Shown here: piece after piece, positions 22,015-30,008 of the stretch | Layout: each line of letters begins with the position of its first letter | Position numbering within the stretch: the first letter of the stretch is position 1 | Virus record (IMG/VR): IMGVR_UViG_3300017755_000051 | Location: 1 to 30,662 of that record | Reading direction: 5' to 3' (one strand) | Source: a virus | Length of the DNA stretch: 30,662 nucleotides | Notes under the pieces: generated by a model | Database searches by the model: none | The model's input: only the letters and a program-made list of their open reading frames with translations | What the model was told of the DNA's origin: nothing | Made by a program: the position numbers and the translations under genes

Positions 22015-22403
22015 GATGTGCAGTTTGGTTTACTCAACTGGGTTTTCCCGGTAGTGAGTTTGCTTTTCCTTATACTGCTCAGTCGCCTGTTACTGGTAAG
22101 AAAATTTCGTTTAATAATTTAAGGGAAGTTGAAAGCGAAATAGAAAAAGTATTGGAGCAGGATAGTGTTAAAAAATTTGGTATTGGACAAACATTGTATT
22201 ATGAAATGCCTTTTTTTACCAATCCAATACATCACATTAAACAATGGTGCTGGGATATGTTAGAAGATTATAAAATAGCAACTACGTTTAATGTCCCTAT
22301 TGGCTCAGACCTTGACTCTATTTCTGCTTTTAAGATTGATTGCTTAACAGTTATAGATGAAGAGATTAATAAAATAAATAACCACAGGACTCAAGATGGC
22401 TAA
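21999..22403 (+). CDS. Tail assembly chaperone extension, lambda T-like (made by -1 frameshift)
   Basis: This frame encodes about 134 residues after the slip (RYWRLRCAVWFTQLGFPGSE onwards), ending in a helical segment (LDSISAFKIDCLTVIDEEIN). It has no ATG at its start; TTG at 22011 overlaps the upstream stop, but its spacing to GGAGGG is about 16 bases, too far for efficient initiation. Frameshifting from the previous gene is therefore the better explanation and gives a G-GT type fusion. It overlaps the tape measure gene by 8 bases. The segment MPFFTNPIHHIKQWCWDML may contact the tape measure. Confidence 0.75.
   Translation, partial: RYWRLRCAVWFTQLGFPGSEFAFPYTAQSPVTGKKISFNNLREVESEIEKVLEQDSVKKFGIGQTLYYEMPFFTNPIHHIKQWCWDMLEDYKIATTFNVPIGSDLDSISAFKIDCLTVIDEEINKINNHRTQDG
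22033..22058 (+). other. Stem-loop downstream of the frameshift site
   Basis: CTCA plus ACTGGG pairs with CCCGGT plus TGAG around TTTT, with an AG bulge and one wobble pair. It lies 33 bases after the slippery heptamer; it may assist frameshifting or be incidental. Confidence 0.35.
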
Positions 22404-24501
22404 AAATTTAATATTAAAAGTCGGTCAAAAAGGGGCAAAGAAAACTGCAGGTGCCTTAAAATCTGTTGGTGGTGCTATTGGAAGTATTGGAACAAAAGCG
22501 GCAATAGCAACTGCTGGGATAGGAGTCTTGTCTACAAAGTTAGCAGGAGATTTTCAAAAAAGTTTATTTGAAGTAAGTACATTAACCAATGATTTTAGCG
22601 ATGTTGCTTTAAAGAAAATGAGCCGAGAACTAATGAGCGTTGCTAGTAGTTCAGGGCTAGCTTTAAGTTCTATAAGTAAAGCAAAATATGATATTGTTTC
22701 TGCTGGGTTTTCTGGAGCTGCAGACTCAGCAGCAGTCTTAGGTGCCTCGGCAAAATTAGCTGTTGGTGGCGTAACAAGTGCTGCAGAAGCCGCAGATTTA
22801 TTGACCACTTCTTTAAATGCTCTAGGGTTAGATGCTAACGAAGTAAACAATGTATCTGATGATTTATTTACCACAGTAAGGTTGGGTAAAACAACAATGT
22901 CAGAACTTTCTGCAAGTTTTGGTCAAGTGTTACCTTTTGCTAAAGCAATGGGGATGGATTTAAAAGGTGTTGGTGCATCAATGGCAACGCTTACCGCCTC
23001 AGGTATCTCAACTGCTCAAGCTACTACAAGTTTGAGGGCTGCAATGCAAGCATTACAAAGCCCTACTTCTGCTTCGAAAGCCCTTATGAATGATCTGGGA
23101 ATAGAGGTTAAAAGATTCGATGATGGCACAGTTAATTTGGTTGGTACGATGGGGCAATTTAAAGGCTTAGACCCAGCATTAATGAGAAGATTGATTCCTA
23201 GCGTTGAAGGTGTTTTAGCGATACAAACAATGGCTCAAAACTTTACTACTTTAAAAAGTAATGTTGATGAGTTTTCTAATACCAGTGATGCCGCTAATAC
23301 TGCATTTGAAAGAATGTCGGGTGCGTTTAATACGCAAATGTCAAAGCTAAAAAACAATATGCAAAATGTAATGATAACGATTGGCGATGTTATTATTGAC
23401 CAGATTAGTCCTGCTGTTGAAAATGCTAACAAGATATTATCAGAGCTTGGAGATATTGGTTTTGAACATATTGCAAAAGTAATAAATGAAAACTTTAATG
23501 TCGTTTTAGAGTCTTTAAATATGACTATCTCGCTGTTTTTAGATACTGTGAATAATCATGTTGGCTTATCTATGTTAAAAATTAAAAGAGAATTAACAGA
23601 TTTATTACCGTTTACAAAGGGCAAAGTAGAAGATTTAGATAAGCAAATAAACGAAATGTCAGAAAATATTACAAAAAGAAATTCTGACAATTTTCAATTA
23701 GTTGCAAATCAGTTAGCATTTACTTTTGATTTTATAAAAGAAAAGGCAAAAGAATCTGCTGATGCAGAAATAAATGAGATGGCTAGAGTAAACGAAGCAA
23801 GAATAGAATCAAGGGAAGCCGATTCAGATAATCTCGCAGAAGATAAGGAGAAAATTGCGGAAATAGAAGCCGCAGACCTAGAAAGAAAAGTTGAGCTATT
23901 AACTGTTCAAGATTTAATACAACAACAAGCGTTTAACAAAATAAAAGAAAGAGAACTTGAATTAATTGCATTAGGGGTTTCTAAAACTGAAGCTGAAAAA
24001 CAAGGGACTAAATTAAGGATGCAATTTATGTCTCAAGAAGTAGGTGCTAAATTGAGCCAAGCATCTTCTTTTCTAAGTTTAGCAAAACAAGCATCATCTC
24101 AAAATAAATCTATGGCTAGAACAACTAAATCTCTTGCCAAAGCGGAAGCATACGTGAAGGCGTTTGAAGCTGCTAATAAGACATTTGCTACATTTGGTGG
24201 TTGGCCTACTGGTGTTGTTCCTGCGGCTTTAGCTTTATCGATTGGTCTGGGTAATGTAAAGTCGATAGACTCTCAATCTTTTGCTTATGGAGGAATAGTA
24301 CAGGGAAATGATACAGGGGCTGGTGACACAGTTCCTGCAATGCTTACTCCTGGGGAATTAATATTAAATCAAGCTCAGCAAGAAAACCTAGTAAGTGGAA
24401 TGGGAATTACAGTTAATATACAGGGCAATGTTTTTGGTACAACAGAGTTTGTAAGAGACACTTTAATACCTGAAATACAAAAAGCCGCAAGATACTCTTG
24501 A
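22396..24501 (+). CDS. Tail tape measure protein
   Basis: A 701-residue protein that sets tail length. The N-terminal domain resembles the TP901 type: FQKSLFEVSTLTNDFSDVAL, SKAKYDIVSAGFSGAADSAA, LTTSLNALGLDANEVNNVSD and STAQATTSLRAAMQALQSP (about residues 50-220), the pattern of phage minor tail proteins with repeated helical segments. The middle has long charged helices (AEINEMARVNEARIESREAD). The C-terminus FAYGGIVQGNDTGAGDTVPA then MLTPGELILNQAQQ is a common tape-measure ending. By the rule of about 1.5 angstroms per residue the tail would be about 100 nm long. No peptidase or lysozyme domain was recognised. Confidence 0.92.
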   Translation: MAKNLILKVGQKGAKKTAGALKSVGGAIGSIGTKAAIATAGIGVLSTKLAGDFQKSLFEVSTLTNDFSDVALKKMSRELMSVASSSGLALSSISKAKYDIVSAGFSGAADSAAVLGASAKLAVGGVTSAAEAADLLTTSLNALGLDANEVNNVSDDLFTTVRLGKTTMSELSASFGQVLPFAKAMGMDLKGVGASMATLTASGISTAQATTSLRAAMQALQSPTSASKALMNDLGIEVKRFDDGTVNLVGTMGQFKGLDPALMRRLIPSVEGVLAIQTMAQNFTTLKSNVDEFSNTSDAANTAFERMSGAFNTQMSKLKNNMQNVMITIGDVIIDQISPAVENANKILSELGDIGFEHIAKVINENFNVVLESLNMTISLFLDTVNNHVGLSMLKIKRELTDLLPFTKGKVEDLDKQINEMSENITKRNSDNFQLVANQLAFTFDFIKEKAKESADAEINEMARVNEARIESREADSDNLAEDKEKIAEIEAADLERKVELLTVQDLIQQQAFNKIKERELELIALGVSKTEAEKQGTKLRMQFMSQEVGAKLSQASSFLSLAKQASSQNKSMARTTKSLAKAEAYVKAFEAANKTFATFGGWPTGVVPAALALSIGLGNVKSIDSQSFAYGGIVQGNDTGAGDTVPAMLTPGELILNQAQQENLVSGMGITVNIQGNVFGTTEFVRDTLIPEIQKAARYS

Positions 24502-26999
24502 GCTTAACATTACCAGATGGATTTCAAAGGTCAACAACTAATGAAAATTGGATATTTTGTTTAGGCTATGATGATTCATTTGATATGGTTGGAACAGAAA
24601 GCCAACTTGATGAGGATGTAGGCACAACAGAAACAGGTATTGATGTAAAAGATGGTTCTTTATTTACTGCTGGTAATTATTATCGTATGAACCAAATCGG
24701 TAACCGAATACTTACCACGGGCGAATTAATAAAGGTGACAAGTATATCATCTGATACATTGACAGTTCAAAGGTCATTAGACGGACTTGAAACATCACCG
24801 GCAGCCCTATATGAACCAGAAAGATTTTTTAATAATAGCTTTACCCCTATATCATTTTCAGATACTACCATTGATGATAGAGTGAGTTATGGTGCAATAT
24901 TATCTAATCCTAGTATAAGAGAGTCAATAAGCCTTAAAAACTCAACTAGTAAAATAGGCAATATATCTATTAAGGTCTCTAACTTTCTTTTTAATGGTAA
25001 TCCTTTTAGTGAAGAAATATTTGGAGGCTCCAGGAAGTATATTAATAGAATATGCAAAGTCTTTATCCAGCTCAATAACAATCCATATCTCCATAATGCT
25101 TTGCAAATATATTCTGGTAGATTGATAAATTTTAGTCATAATCAAGATAGTGTAACTCTAGAGATAGTTTCACATAATCCTTTTAAAGGTATTGAAGTAC
25201 CACAAATAAAAACAGATAAAAACAACTATTTTCCAATAGCTTATGGTGATTATACAGCTAACGCTAGTCAAGGAAATTCTCAAAGTGTATCCTTGTCGTT
25301 TGGTAGTTCTGCTGGGATTGATGAGTTTAGAAAGAGAAAAACATTGTACCCAATACCAGTAGAGCAAAGAAGAGGCGATACTATCTTTTCACTTACTGGC
25401 TTAAGGTCTATAAATCAAAATGCTTATCCTCATTTTTATGAAAAATCAGTTGATTCATTCATACCTATCGCAAATCACGCTAGTACAATGACTTCAGTAG
25501 ATGCAGGAAATGAAGTTTTTGGAAATGGGCATGCAGTTAGACATCATCAATCATTGTTAAAAGGTCAATTTGTAAAGCCATTAGAAAGAACAGATTCGGA
25601 AACATCAACGAATTTTGATTGGGCAGAAAATGATAATGCTTTTAATGGTGACTTTATAGATACCTCATCCTATACTCAATGCTTAATTCAAGGTAACTTT
25701 ACAGCAAATGACAATGCTACTATAAAATTTAAAATGCCTCAATTAACAGGAACTGCTGATACAATTAGTATTCATTTAGTTTTTTCTGGGAGTGTTCAAT
25801 TGTTATCAACATCTGGTAGTGGTGAAATCAGAATACAATTAATAGATGAATCTTTTGGTGCATCTGATATACTTGGGTACTATTCTTTGACAGGAGCATC
25901 CACAACAACCACTTTTAATCAAACATTGGCTGGAGGGTTAAATACATCATCATTTGCTTATTTTTCCAATGGATACAATAGCAATAGTGAATTTAATTCT
26001 AGCAGTAATGGTTGGGGTGAAGAAATAAAGTTAAAAATGAAAGCAGTTCAGCAATCTGGAGACCTTGATGGTACACTTGGTGGATATTTAAGATTGGCCG
26101 ATGTAGTGATTGAAGTAAGGTCTAAACTAGATTATTCTGACCAAGACAAAAAATCAAACTCATATAAAGTGTTGGATGATATAAATGAATTGTACTGTGG
26201 TGCTAATGGCTTGAAAGATGTTAGTTCTTGGGGAGGCGATGCATTAATTACAAAAATTGTATTTGCTCATAGAGACTTGATGCAAAGATTTGGAAATTTT
26301 AAAGATGGAAACGATATACCATATGGCTCTGCTTATAATCCTGTAAATTGGGATAGCGGTACAAATATATCTGTTGTTAAAGATTGGGCATTAAGATACT
26401 GGATAACTGAACCGAAGCAGTTAAATAGTTGCTTAACTGAATTACAACAGAATGGTGGATTCATTGGAAGGTACAATTCTCAAGGCGATTACACATATGT
26501 ATATATACCAGATTCAATCACAACAGATCATACACTCACAAAGAATGATATTATTGATTTTAATATACAACTAACATCATTTGATGGTGTGGTTACATCA
26601 ATGGATATTGAATATGAAAAGCATCCTGTAAGCAACAAAGGATATGTAAGTAAAGTAGAGGCAACAAACTCATCTAATGTTACAGCTTATAATATAGGAA
26701 GTAACGAAAATAAAAGAACTGTAAGGCTTAATGCACTGATATCTACTCCAGCTGCTACGCCATCAAGTAATGTAAATGATGATTACTACACATATTTTGA
26801 CAATATATTTTCTCAAAAATTAGTGATTACTTTTAATGTAGTAAATCAAGCCCATTACAAGATTGATATTGGAGATTTTATTGCTTTTGGCGATGTTAGC
26901 ACTAACGCTTTTGGCAGTTCTTTTAGTGGCAAAGATTTTATAGTAACAAGTATTAATAGAAAACTAGGCTCCCTTGGAGTCACAGTATGCGAGGTTTAA
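24498..26999 (+). CDS. Large tail tip / distal tail protein
   Basis: An 833-residue protein following the tape measure gene. The start is TTG at 24498 overlapping the previous stop (TTGA); the first ATG in frame is about 30 residues later and would remove a well-conserved-looking beginning (SLTLPDGFQRSTTNENWIF). N-terminal segments (GYDDSFDMVGTESQLDEDVG, later VKVTSISSDTLTVQRSLDG) look strand-rich; the middle has YPIPVEQRRGDTIFSLTGLR and a lectin-like region (DTISIHLVFSGSVQLLSTSG), and the end (TSINRKLGSLGVTVCEV) resembles hub proteins. It is probably the tail hub or baseplate protein carrying several domains. Confidence 0.7.
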   Translation: MSLTLPDGFQRSTTNENWIFCLGYDDSFDMVGTESQLDEDVGTTETGIDVKDGSLFTAGNYYRMNQIGNRILTTGELIKVTSISSDTLTVQRSLDGLETSPAALYEPERFFNNSFTPISFSDTTIDDRVSYGAILSNPSIRESISLKNSTSKIGNISIKVSNFLFNGNPFSEEIFGGSRKYINRICKVFIQLNNNPYLHNALQIYSGRLINFSHNQDSVTLEIVSHNPFKGIEVPQIKTDKNNYFPIAYGDYTANASQGNSQSVSLSFGSSAGIDEFRKRKTLYPIPVEQRRGDTIFSLTGLRSINQNAYPHFYEKSVDSFIPIANHASTMTSVDAGNEVFGNGHAVRHHQSLLKGQFVKPLERTDSETSTNFDWAENDNAFNGDFIDTSSYTQCLIQGNFTANDNATIKFKMPQLTGTADTISIHLVFSGSVQLLSTSGSGEIRIQLIDESFGASDILGYYSLTGASTTTTFNQTLAGGLNTSSFAYFSNGYNSNSEFNSSSNGWGEEIKLKMKAVQQSGDLDGTLGGYLRLADVVIEVRSKLDYSDQDKKSNSYKVLDDINELYCGANGLKDVSSWGGDALITKIVFAHRDLMQRFGNFKDGNDIPYGSAYNPVNWDSGTNISVVKDWALRYWITEPKQLNSCLTELQQNGGFIGRYNSQGDYTYVYIPDSITTDHTLTKNDIIDFNIQLTSFDGVVTSMDIEYEKHPVSNKGYVSKVEATNSSNVTAYNIGSNENKRTVRLNALISTPAATPSSNVNDDYYTYFDNIFSQKLVITFNVVNQAHYKIDIGDFIAFGDVSTNAFGSSFSGKDFIVTSINRKLGSLGVTVCEV

Positions 27000-27752
27000 A
27001 TGGCAAAAACATTTTATTATGATTCAGGTGGATTGTTAGAAGCAACCATTAACGATGGTACATATTCTGGTACTAGTTGGAGTGATTCTGCAAGCATGAC
27101 CAACGAATCTCGGCTAGTTGACCAATCTCTATCATCAGCAGTTACAGATTTTAATAATGCCGATGCTTTAAAAATTACATTTCCAATATCTACTGCCCTT
27201 GATTTTGTTGCCCTGTATTTTAGTGCATCAGAAACAGATAATATCTCATTATATAAATTGGTAGCAACAAACACATTTAATTCTGCGATAGATATTACAT
27301 CAGAATTTTCTGCTGGTTGGACAGTTGGGGAGTTTAATTCCGTATCTACGACTGATTGGCATTTAGCATCTACAAGTGGAGACATTGAAAACCTTACTGA
27401 ATTTATTGTAGGTAGCAAATTACAGTTTGAGGTAAATCCAGAAATAGGCATATCCGAAGTTGAAACATTTGGGACTATACTAAACACTAGCATGGGCGGA
27501 ATTGAGTATGCAGTAAAAAAGCACGAACCAAAAACAAATATATCTTTTAGTTTTTCAAGCGTATCAGAAACATTTAAAAATAGTTTGCAATCTATGGAGT
27601 CTGCTGTTCAAAATCATAAAAAATTCATTTACTCAGAAGACGGGGTTACTGGGCCATTCCATTATGTTCGATTAGATAGCCCTATAAGTTTTAAAGAAGT
27701 ATCTTATCAAAGGCATTCTGTTTCTATATCTTTAACAGAACAACTTTCTTAG
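27000..27752 (+). CDS. Tail tip-associated protein, last gene of the structural operon
   Basis: A 250-residue strand-rich protein starting one base after the previous stop codon. Low charge, many S/T/D residues: TINDGTYSGTSWSDSASMTN at the start, then YFSASETDNISLYKLVATNT, and a C-terminal segment (PKTNISFSFSSVSETFKNSL, then SYQRHSVSISLTEQ) like the ends of distal tail and fibre-adapter proteins. It follows directly on the tail tip gene and precedes the operon terminator, so it is likely a tail-tip component, possibly for receptor contact. Confidence 0.65.
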   Translation: MAKTFYYDSGGLLEATINDGTYSGTSWSDSASMTNESRLVDQSLSSAVTDFNNADALKITFPISTALDFVALYFSASETDNISLYKLVATNTFNSAIDITSEFSAGWTVGEFNSVSTTDWHLASTSGDIENLTEFIVGSKLQFEVNPEIGISEVETFGTILNTSMGGIEYAVKKHEPKTNISFSFSSVSETFKNSLQSMESAVQNHKKFIYSEDGVTGPFHYVRLDSPISFKEVSYQRHSVSISLTEQLS

Positions 27753-27787
27753 TTTTTATCAGTTAATAGTTTTGTAAGTTTCTCCCA

Positions 27788-27856
27788 AGAAGGCAGGGGT
27801 GAACAGGGCGATAACTCCATTTTGTCCTTATTCATACTATAAGCACCTCTGCCTCT
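27788..27856 (+). other. Long stem-loop after the structural operon
   Basis: GGCAGGGGTG (27792-27801) pairs with CACCTCTGCC (27844-27853), 10 pairs including one G-U wobble; A27791-T27854 extends it, then a bulge and two more pairs. The 42-base loop holds weak inner pairing. TCTCCCC and TTTTAATTTTT follow. It could be part of a terminator, an mRNA 3' stabiliser or a small RNA. Confidence 0.45.
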
Positions 27857-27883
27857 CCCCTTTTAATTTTTACTACCCTTTTT

Positions 27884-27920
27884 AAACCCTTAAAATAAAT
27901 TTATAAAGGGTTTGGTTTTT
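27884..27920 (+). terminator. Intrinsic terminator before the early-type operon
   Basis: AAACCCTT (27884-27891) pairs with AAGGGTTT (27906-27913) around a 14-base AT-rich loop, followed by GGTTTTTG. The GC content of the stem is modest, so efficiency is uncertain. Confidence 0.6.
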
Positions 27921-27928
27921 GTTATATC

Positions 27929-27937
27929 TGTTATAAA
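27929..27937 (+). promoter_or_regulatory. Candidate extended -10 promoter for the early-type operon
   Basis: TGTTATAAA matches the extended -10 form TGnTATAAT-like and lies 37 bases before the first gene, just after a terminator. A possible but poorly spaced TTGGTT lies 14 bases upstream. The leader contains TATGAATAAAA (27944-27954), also present at 3267-3277. Confidence 0.45.
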
Positions 27938-27974
27938 TTAAGTTATGAATAAAATAAACAATATGGAGTTTTCA

Positions 27975-28226
27975 ATGAATAAATCTTTTAAGGTTGACCA
28001 AGATGTAAGGGTAAGCGGAACTGGTTTTATGAATGGAGTTACTGTACAGTCTAAAGTTGCTACAGTTGTTGATTTTAATGAGGATGCTGTTCAAGTAGCT
28101 TTTTTAAATGGTGATGAAGATTGGTTTACGACAAAACAAGTTGATGGAGAAGAATTTAAAAATTCTAACGTAGGTTGCAAAAGCAAACCTTTCTTTAATG
28201 GTTTTACGGTTACAGGGGGTAAGTAA
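27975..28226 (+). CDS. Small early-type phage protein of unknown function
   Basis: An 83-residue protein; the ATG at 27975 is preferred to the one at 27945 because ATGGAG lies 6-7 bases upstream. Strand-rich sequence (KVDQDVRVSGTGFMNGVTVQ, then VATVVDFNEDAVQVAFLN) suggests a small beta barrel. It is the first gene after the boundary at 27753-27974, so it is likely expressed early and strongly. Not recognised. Confidence 0.7.
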   Translation: MNKSFKVDQDVRVSGTGFMNGVTVQSKVATVVDFNEDAVQVAFLNGDEDWFTTKQVDGEEFKNSNVGCKSKPFFNGFTVTGGK

Positions 28227-28227
28227 G

Positions 28228-28464
28228 ATGCAAAACACTCAAAAATCAAAAAGATACGAAAACAATAAATGCTATTATAAAATCCCCAATGCTAAAAACA
28301 TTGGAAAAGAGATTGCATATTTCGATAACAAGCCAATGCTTTTAGTTGGTTTGTATAATGATATAACTGATAAAGGGTACGGTAACACCACTCCAGCAAA
28401 AGCTAGGTGGGTTTGTAACGCTTATGGTTGGTATTTCTATTATGAAGCAAAAGGGGTTAAGTAA
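28228..28464 (+). CDS. Small early-type phage protein of unknown function
   Basis: A 78-residue protein. ATG at 28228 is chosen rather than 28198: it is just after the previous stop codon and preceded by GGGGGTAAG. Sequence MQNTQKSKRYENNKCYYKIP, then FDNKPMLLVGLYNDITDKGY and a C-terminal aromatic stretch (RWVCNAYGWYFYYE). Many Tyr/Trp residues suggest binding to nucleic acid or protein surfaces. Not recognised. One-base overlap with the next gene (TAATGA). Confidence 0.65.
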   Translation: MQNTQKSKRYENNKCYYKIPNAKNIGKEIAYFDNKPMLLVGLYNDITDKGYGNTTPAKARWVCNAYGWYFYYEAKGVK

Positions 28465-28646
28465 TGATAACATTTAACGAACTATATGATAATTTAATTG
28501 AGTGCGGCATAGCTAAAGAAAGTGAAATTAATTTAGTTTGCAGTATAAATGGCTCTTCAGTTGATACACTTAATCAAATATTGTACTCAAGGGAAGGATA
28601 TAGAACTTGGGAACAGTATATTGATATATGCAGCACAAGGGGGTAA
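28464..28646 (+). CDS. Small early-type phage protein (60 aa)
   Basis: A 60-residue acidic helical protein (FNELYDNLIECGIAKESEIN, later DTLNQILYSREGYRTWEQYI). Starts in the repeated junction GGGGTTAAGTAATG and ends in the next copy of it. The pattern of a short helical domain beginning TFNELYDxL is seen in various small phage proteins. No function assigned. Confidence 0.6.
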   Translation: MITFNELYDNLIECGIAKESEINLVCSINGSSVDTLNQILYSREGYRTWEQYIDICSTRG

Positions 28647-28649
28647 GTA

Positions 28650-28904
28650 ATGAATCCAAAATCAGAATTTTATGCAACTATATCGTGGAACGAGTACATT
28701 GTAAATGGTAGAGTTGAAGCACCTGCAGGTGAATTTACAATTTACAGAAATAGGATTGATTGGCTAGTTGAAGGCACTATAGAATACTTAGCAAAATGGA
28801 AAGGTAGAGGTGCGTATTTAGAAACAGCATCAGAGGAATATGAATTTGGTTCGATTATAGACCGAACTGAATATGTTAAATCACAATTAAAGGGGAGTAA
28901 ATAA
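28650..28904 (+). CDS. Small early-type phage protein of unknown function
   Basis: An 84-residue protein with a mixed strand/helix sequence (YATISWNEYIVNGRVEAPAG, then IYRNRIDWLVEGTIEYLAKW). Ribosome site AGGGGGT precedes the ATG by 6-7 bases. Shares one base with the next gene. Not recognised; composition and place suggest a small host-takeover or DNA-metabolism accessory protein. Confidence 0.65.
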   Translation: MNPKSEFYATISWNEYIVNGRVEAPAGEFTIYRNRIDWLVEGTIEYLAKWKGRGAYLETASEEYEFGSIIDRTEYVKSQLKGSK

Positions 28905-29332
28905 TGCCAGTACCATTTTTAAATAAACACAGTGAAAAGCAATATTTAGAGGTTGAGACAATAGCACTTAATCAACATATTGCATTGCAATCCTTGCTTA
29001 CAATCACTGAAGGCGAGGATCTAAATTCAGATTCAAAAAAAATAATTCATTTCGGGGCGTTGTGCATAAGAATTAATCAAATCGTGGAAGAGTACGCACC
29101 GAAAATCCAGAAGGTTCGGGAAGTCATGTTCAAAGGAGACTCCGCAACTACACCTCCTCAAGTACCTGAGCCTTCTGGAAACATTCAAATAAAAGTAAAC
29201 AAAAAAGAATATGCTCATATAATAGAGGCTTTGGAGCATTATTCAAACATGTACCCAGACAGTAAAGTTGCTGATGAATTCCAGCATCTTGCTGAAGAAA
29301 TTAAGAACTTAAAAAAGGAGTCAAAACAATGA
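28904..29332 (+). CDS. Helical phage protein of unknown function
   Basis: A 142-residue mainly helical protein in two parts: residues 1-75 (EVETIALNQHIALQSLLTIT, then IIHFGALCIRINQIVEEYAP) and a C-terminal helix pair (KKEYAHIIEALEHYSNMYPD, then EFQHLAEEIKNLKKE), separated by a proline-rich linker (TPPQVPEPSG). It overlaps the HTH gene by four bases (ATGA). AGGGGAG is its ribosome site. Not recognised. Confidence 0.65.
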   Translation: MPVPFLNKHSEKQYLEVETIALNQHIALQSLLTITEGEDLNSDSKKIIHFGALCIRINQIVEEYAPKIQKVREVMFKGDSATTPPQVPEPSGNIQIKVNKKEYAHIIEALEHYSNMYPDSKVADEFQHLAEEIKNLKKESKQ

Positions 29333-29568
29333 GTCAAGAAAAACAAATAAAACACTACTTGGAATCAGGCGGTAAAATATCGGGGATATCCGCACTTGAC
29401 AGGTTTGGGTGCTACAGGTTATCGTCAGTTATTTTTAATTTAAGGGAGAAAGGTTTAAACATAAAAACCAAAATGGTAAAGAATAATAACGGACAGAAAA
29501 AATACGCTGAATATTATATAGAAAACCCGCAGGGAAATAAAGACCAATACAAATTGGAGCTTGCATGA
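29329..29568 (+). CDS. Small helix-turn-helix protein (HTH_39-like)
   Basis: A 79-residue protein with the pattern of a phage-type winged helix: YLESGGKISGISALDRFGCY, then RLSSVIFNLREKGLNIKTKM (a helix, the turn A-L-x-x-F-G-x-x-R-L, then I-x-x-L-R-x-x-G-x-x-I), followed by a strand wing (NGQKKYAEYYIE). I recognise this as HTH_39-like, found in many phage genomes and likely DNA binding. A regulator of phage or host promoters is a fair inference. Good AAAGGAG ribosome site; overlaps its neighbours by four bases each side. Confidence 0.75.
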   Translation: MSQEKQIKHYLESGGKISGISALDRFGCYRLSSVIFNLREKGLNIKTKMVKNNNGQKKYAEYYIENPQGNKDQYKLELA

Positions 29569-29747
29569 GGTATTATTGGGAGGTCTTATTTAGCGTAGAG
29601 TATTTTCCTTATTGGGAGTTTACAATGCTTATGATGCTTGCATTAAATATAAGCGTTTTGTGGCGGCTAAACAGAACAGAAAAAAGCCTCAACTGTTTAA
29701 TCGATGACATGTGGGCTGTTATTAAAGAAATAGCGGAGGAGGAATAA
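29565..29747 (+). CDS. Small membrane protein (60 aa)
   Basis: A 60-residue protein with one hydrophobic segment (FTMLMMLALNISVLWRL, about 19-35) and an acidic helix at the end (SLNCLIDDMWAVIKEIAEEE). The ATG overlaps the HTH stop codon (ATGA). Likely a single-span membrane protein with the acidic tail outside the membrane; function unknown. Confidence 0.6.
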   Translation: MRYYWEVLFSVEYFPYWEFTMLMMLALNISVLWRLNRTEKSLNCLIDDMWAVIKEIAEEE

Positions 29748-29890
29748 TGTTGATAATGGACATAGCAGAATGGATTGCAAATATCTTTATTCTGGGCATT
29801 GCCGCTTTATTGTGGGTGTTGGTAGTGTTTGGTGCGATGATGGCGGTTTCAATTATAAACAAAGCAATAAAGGAGACAATAAATGGTTAA
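29747..29890 (+). CDS. Small membrane protein (47 aa)
   Basis: ATG at 29747 overlaps the preceding stop codon (TAATG) and follows GGAGGAGG. The 47 residues have one or two hydrophobic helices (IANIFILGIAALLWVLVVFG then AMMAVSII) and a short basic end. Typical of tiny phage membrane proteins. The next gene overlaps it by 8 bases. Function unknown. Confidence 0.6.
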   Translation: MLIMDIAEWIANIFILGIAALLWVLVVFGAMMAVSIINKAIKETING

Positions 29891-30008
29891 TATAATGGAA
29901 AAGTTTGTAGAGTTTTTAGATAAAACCTTACCGATTATAATAGCACCTTTTTTAATCGTTCTTTTGATTAGGGTAATATTTCAAATAATAACACACCAGG
30001 AGGTATAA
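29883..30008 (+). CDS. Small membrane protein (41 aa)
   Basis: ATG at 29883 follows AAAGGAG and opens a 41-residue frame: an amphipathic start (VNIMEKFVEFLDKTL) then a hydrophobic span (PIIIAPFLIVLLIRVIFQII) with the sequence ending HQEV. Its last codons contain the GGAGG ribosome site of the next gene. Probably a membrane protein; function unknown. Confidence 0.6.
   Translation: MVNIMEKFVEFLDKTLPIIIAPFLIVLLIRVIFQIITHQEV

Noticed and set aside
27017-27493. Minus-strand 158-residue frame opposite the last tail gene
   Set aside because: It lies wholly within a convincing + strand gene that is contiguous with the tail operon; long antisense frames arise from that gene's codon pattern.
27753-27943. 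A hidden small gene in the gap after the structural operon
   Set aside because: No frame with a start, ribosome site and reasonable length is visible; base-paired segments and T-rich sequence explain the region better.
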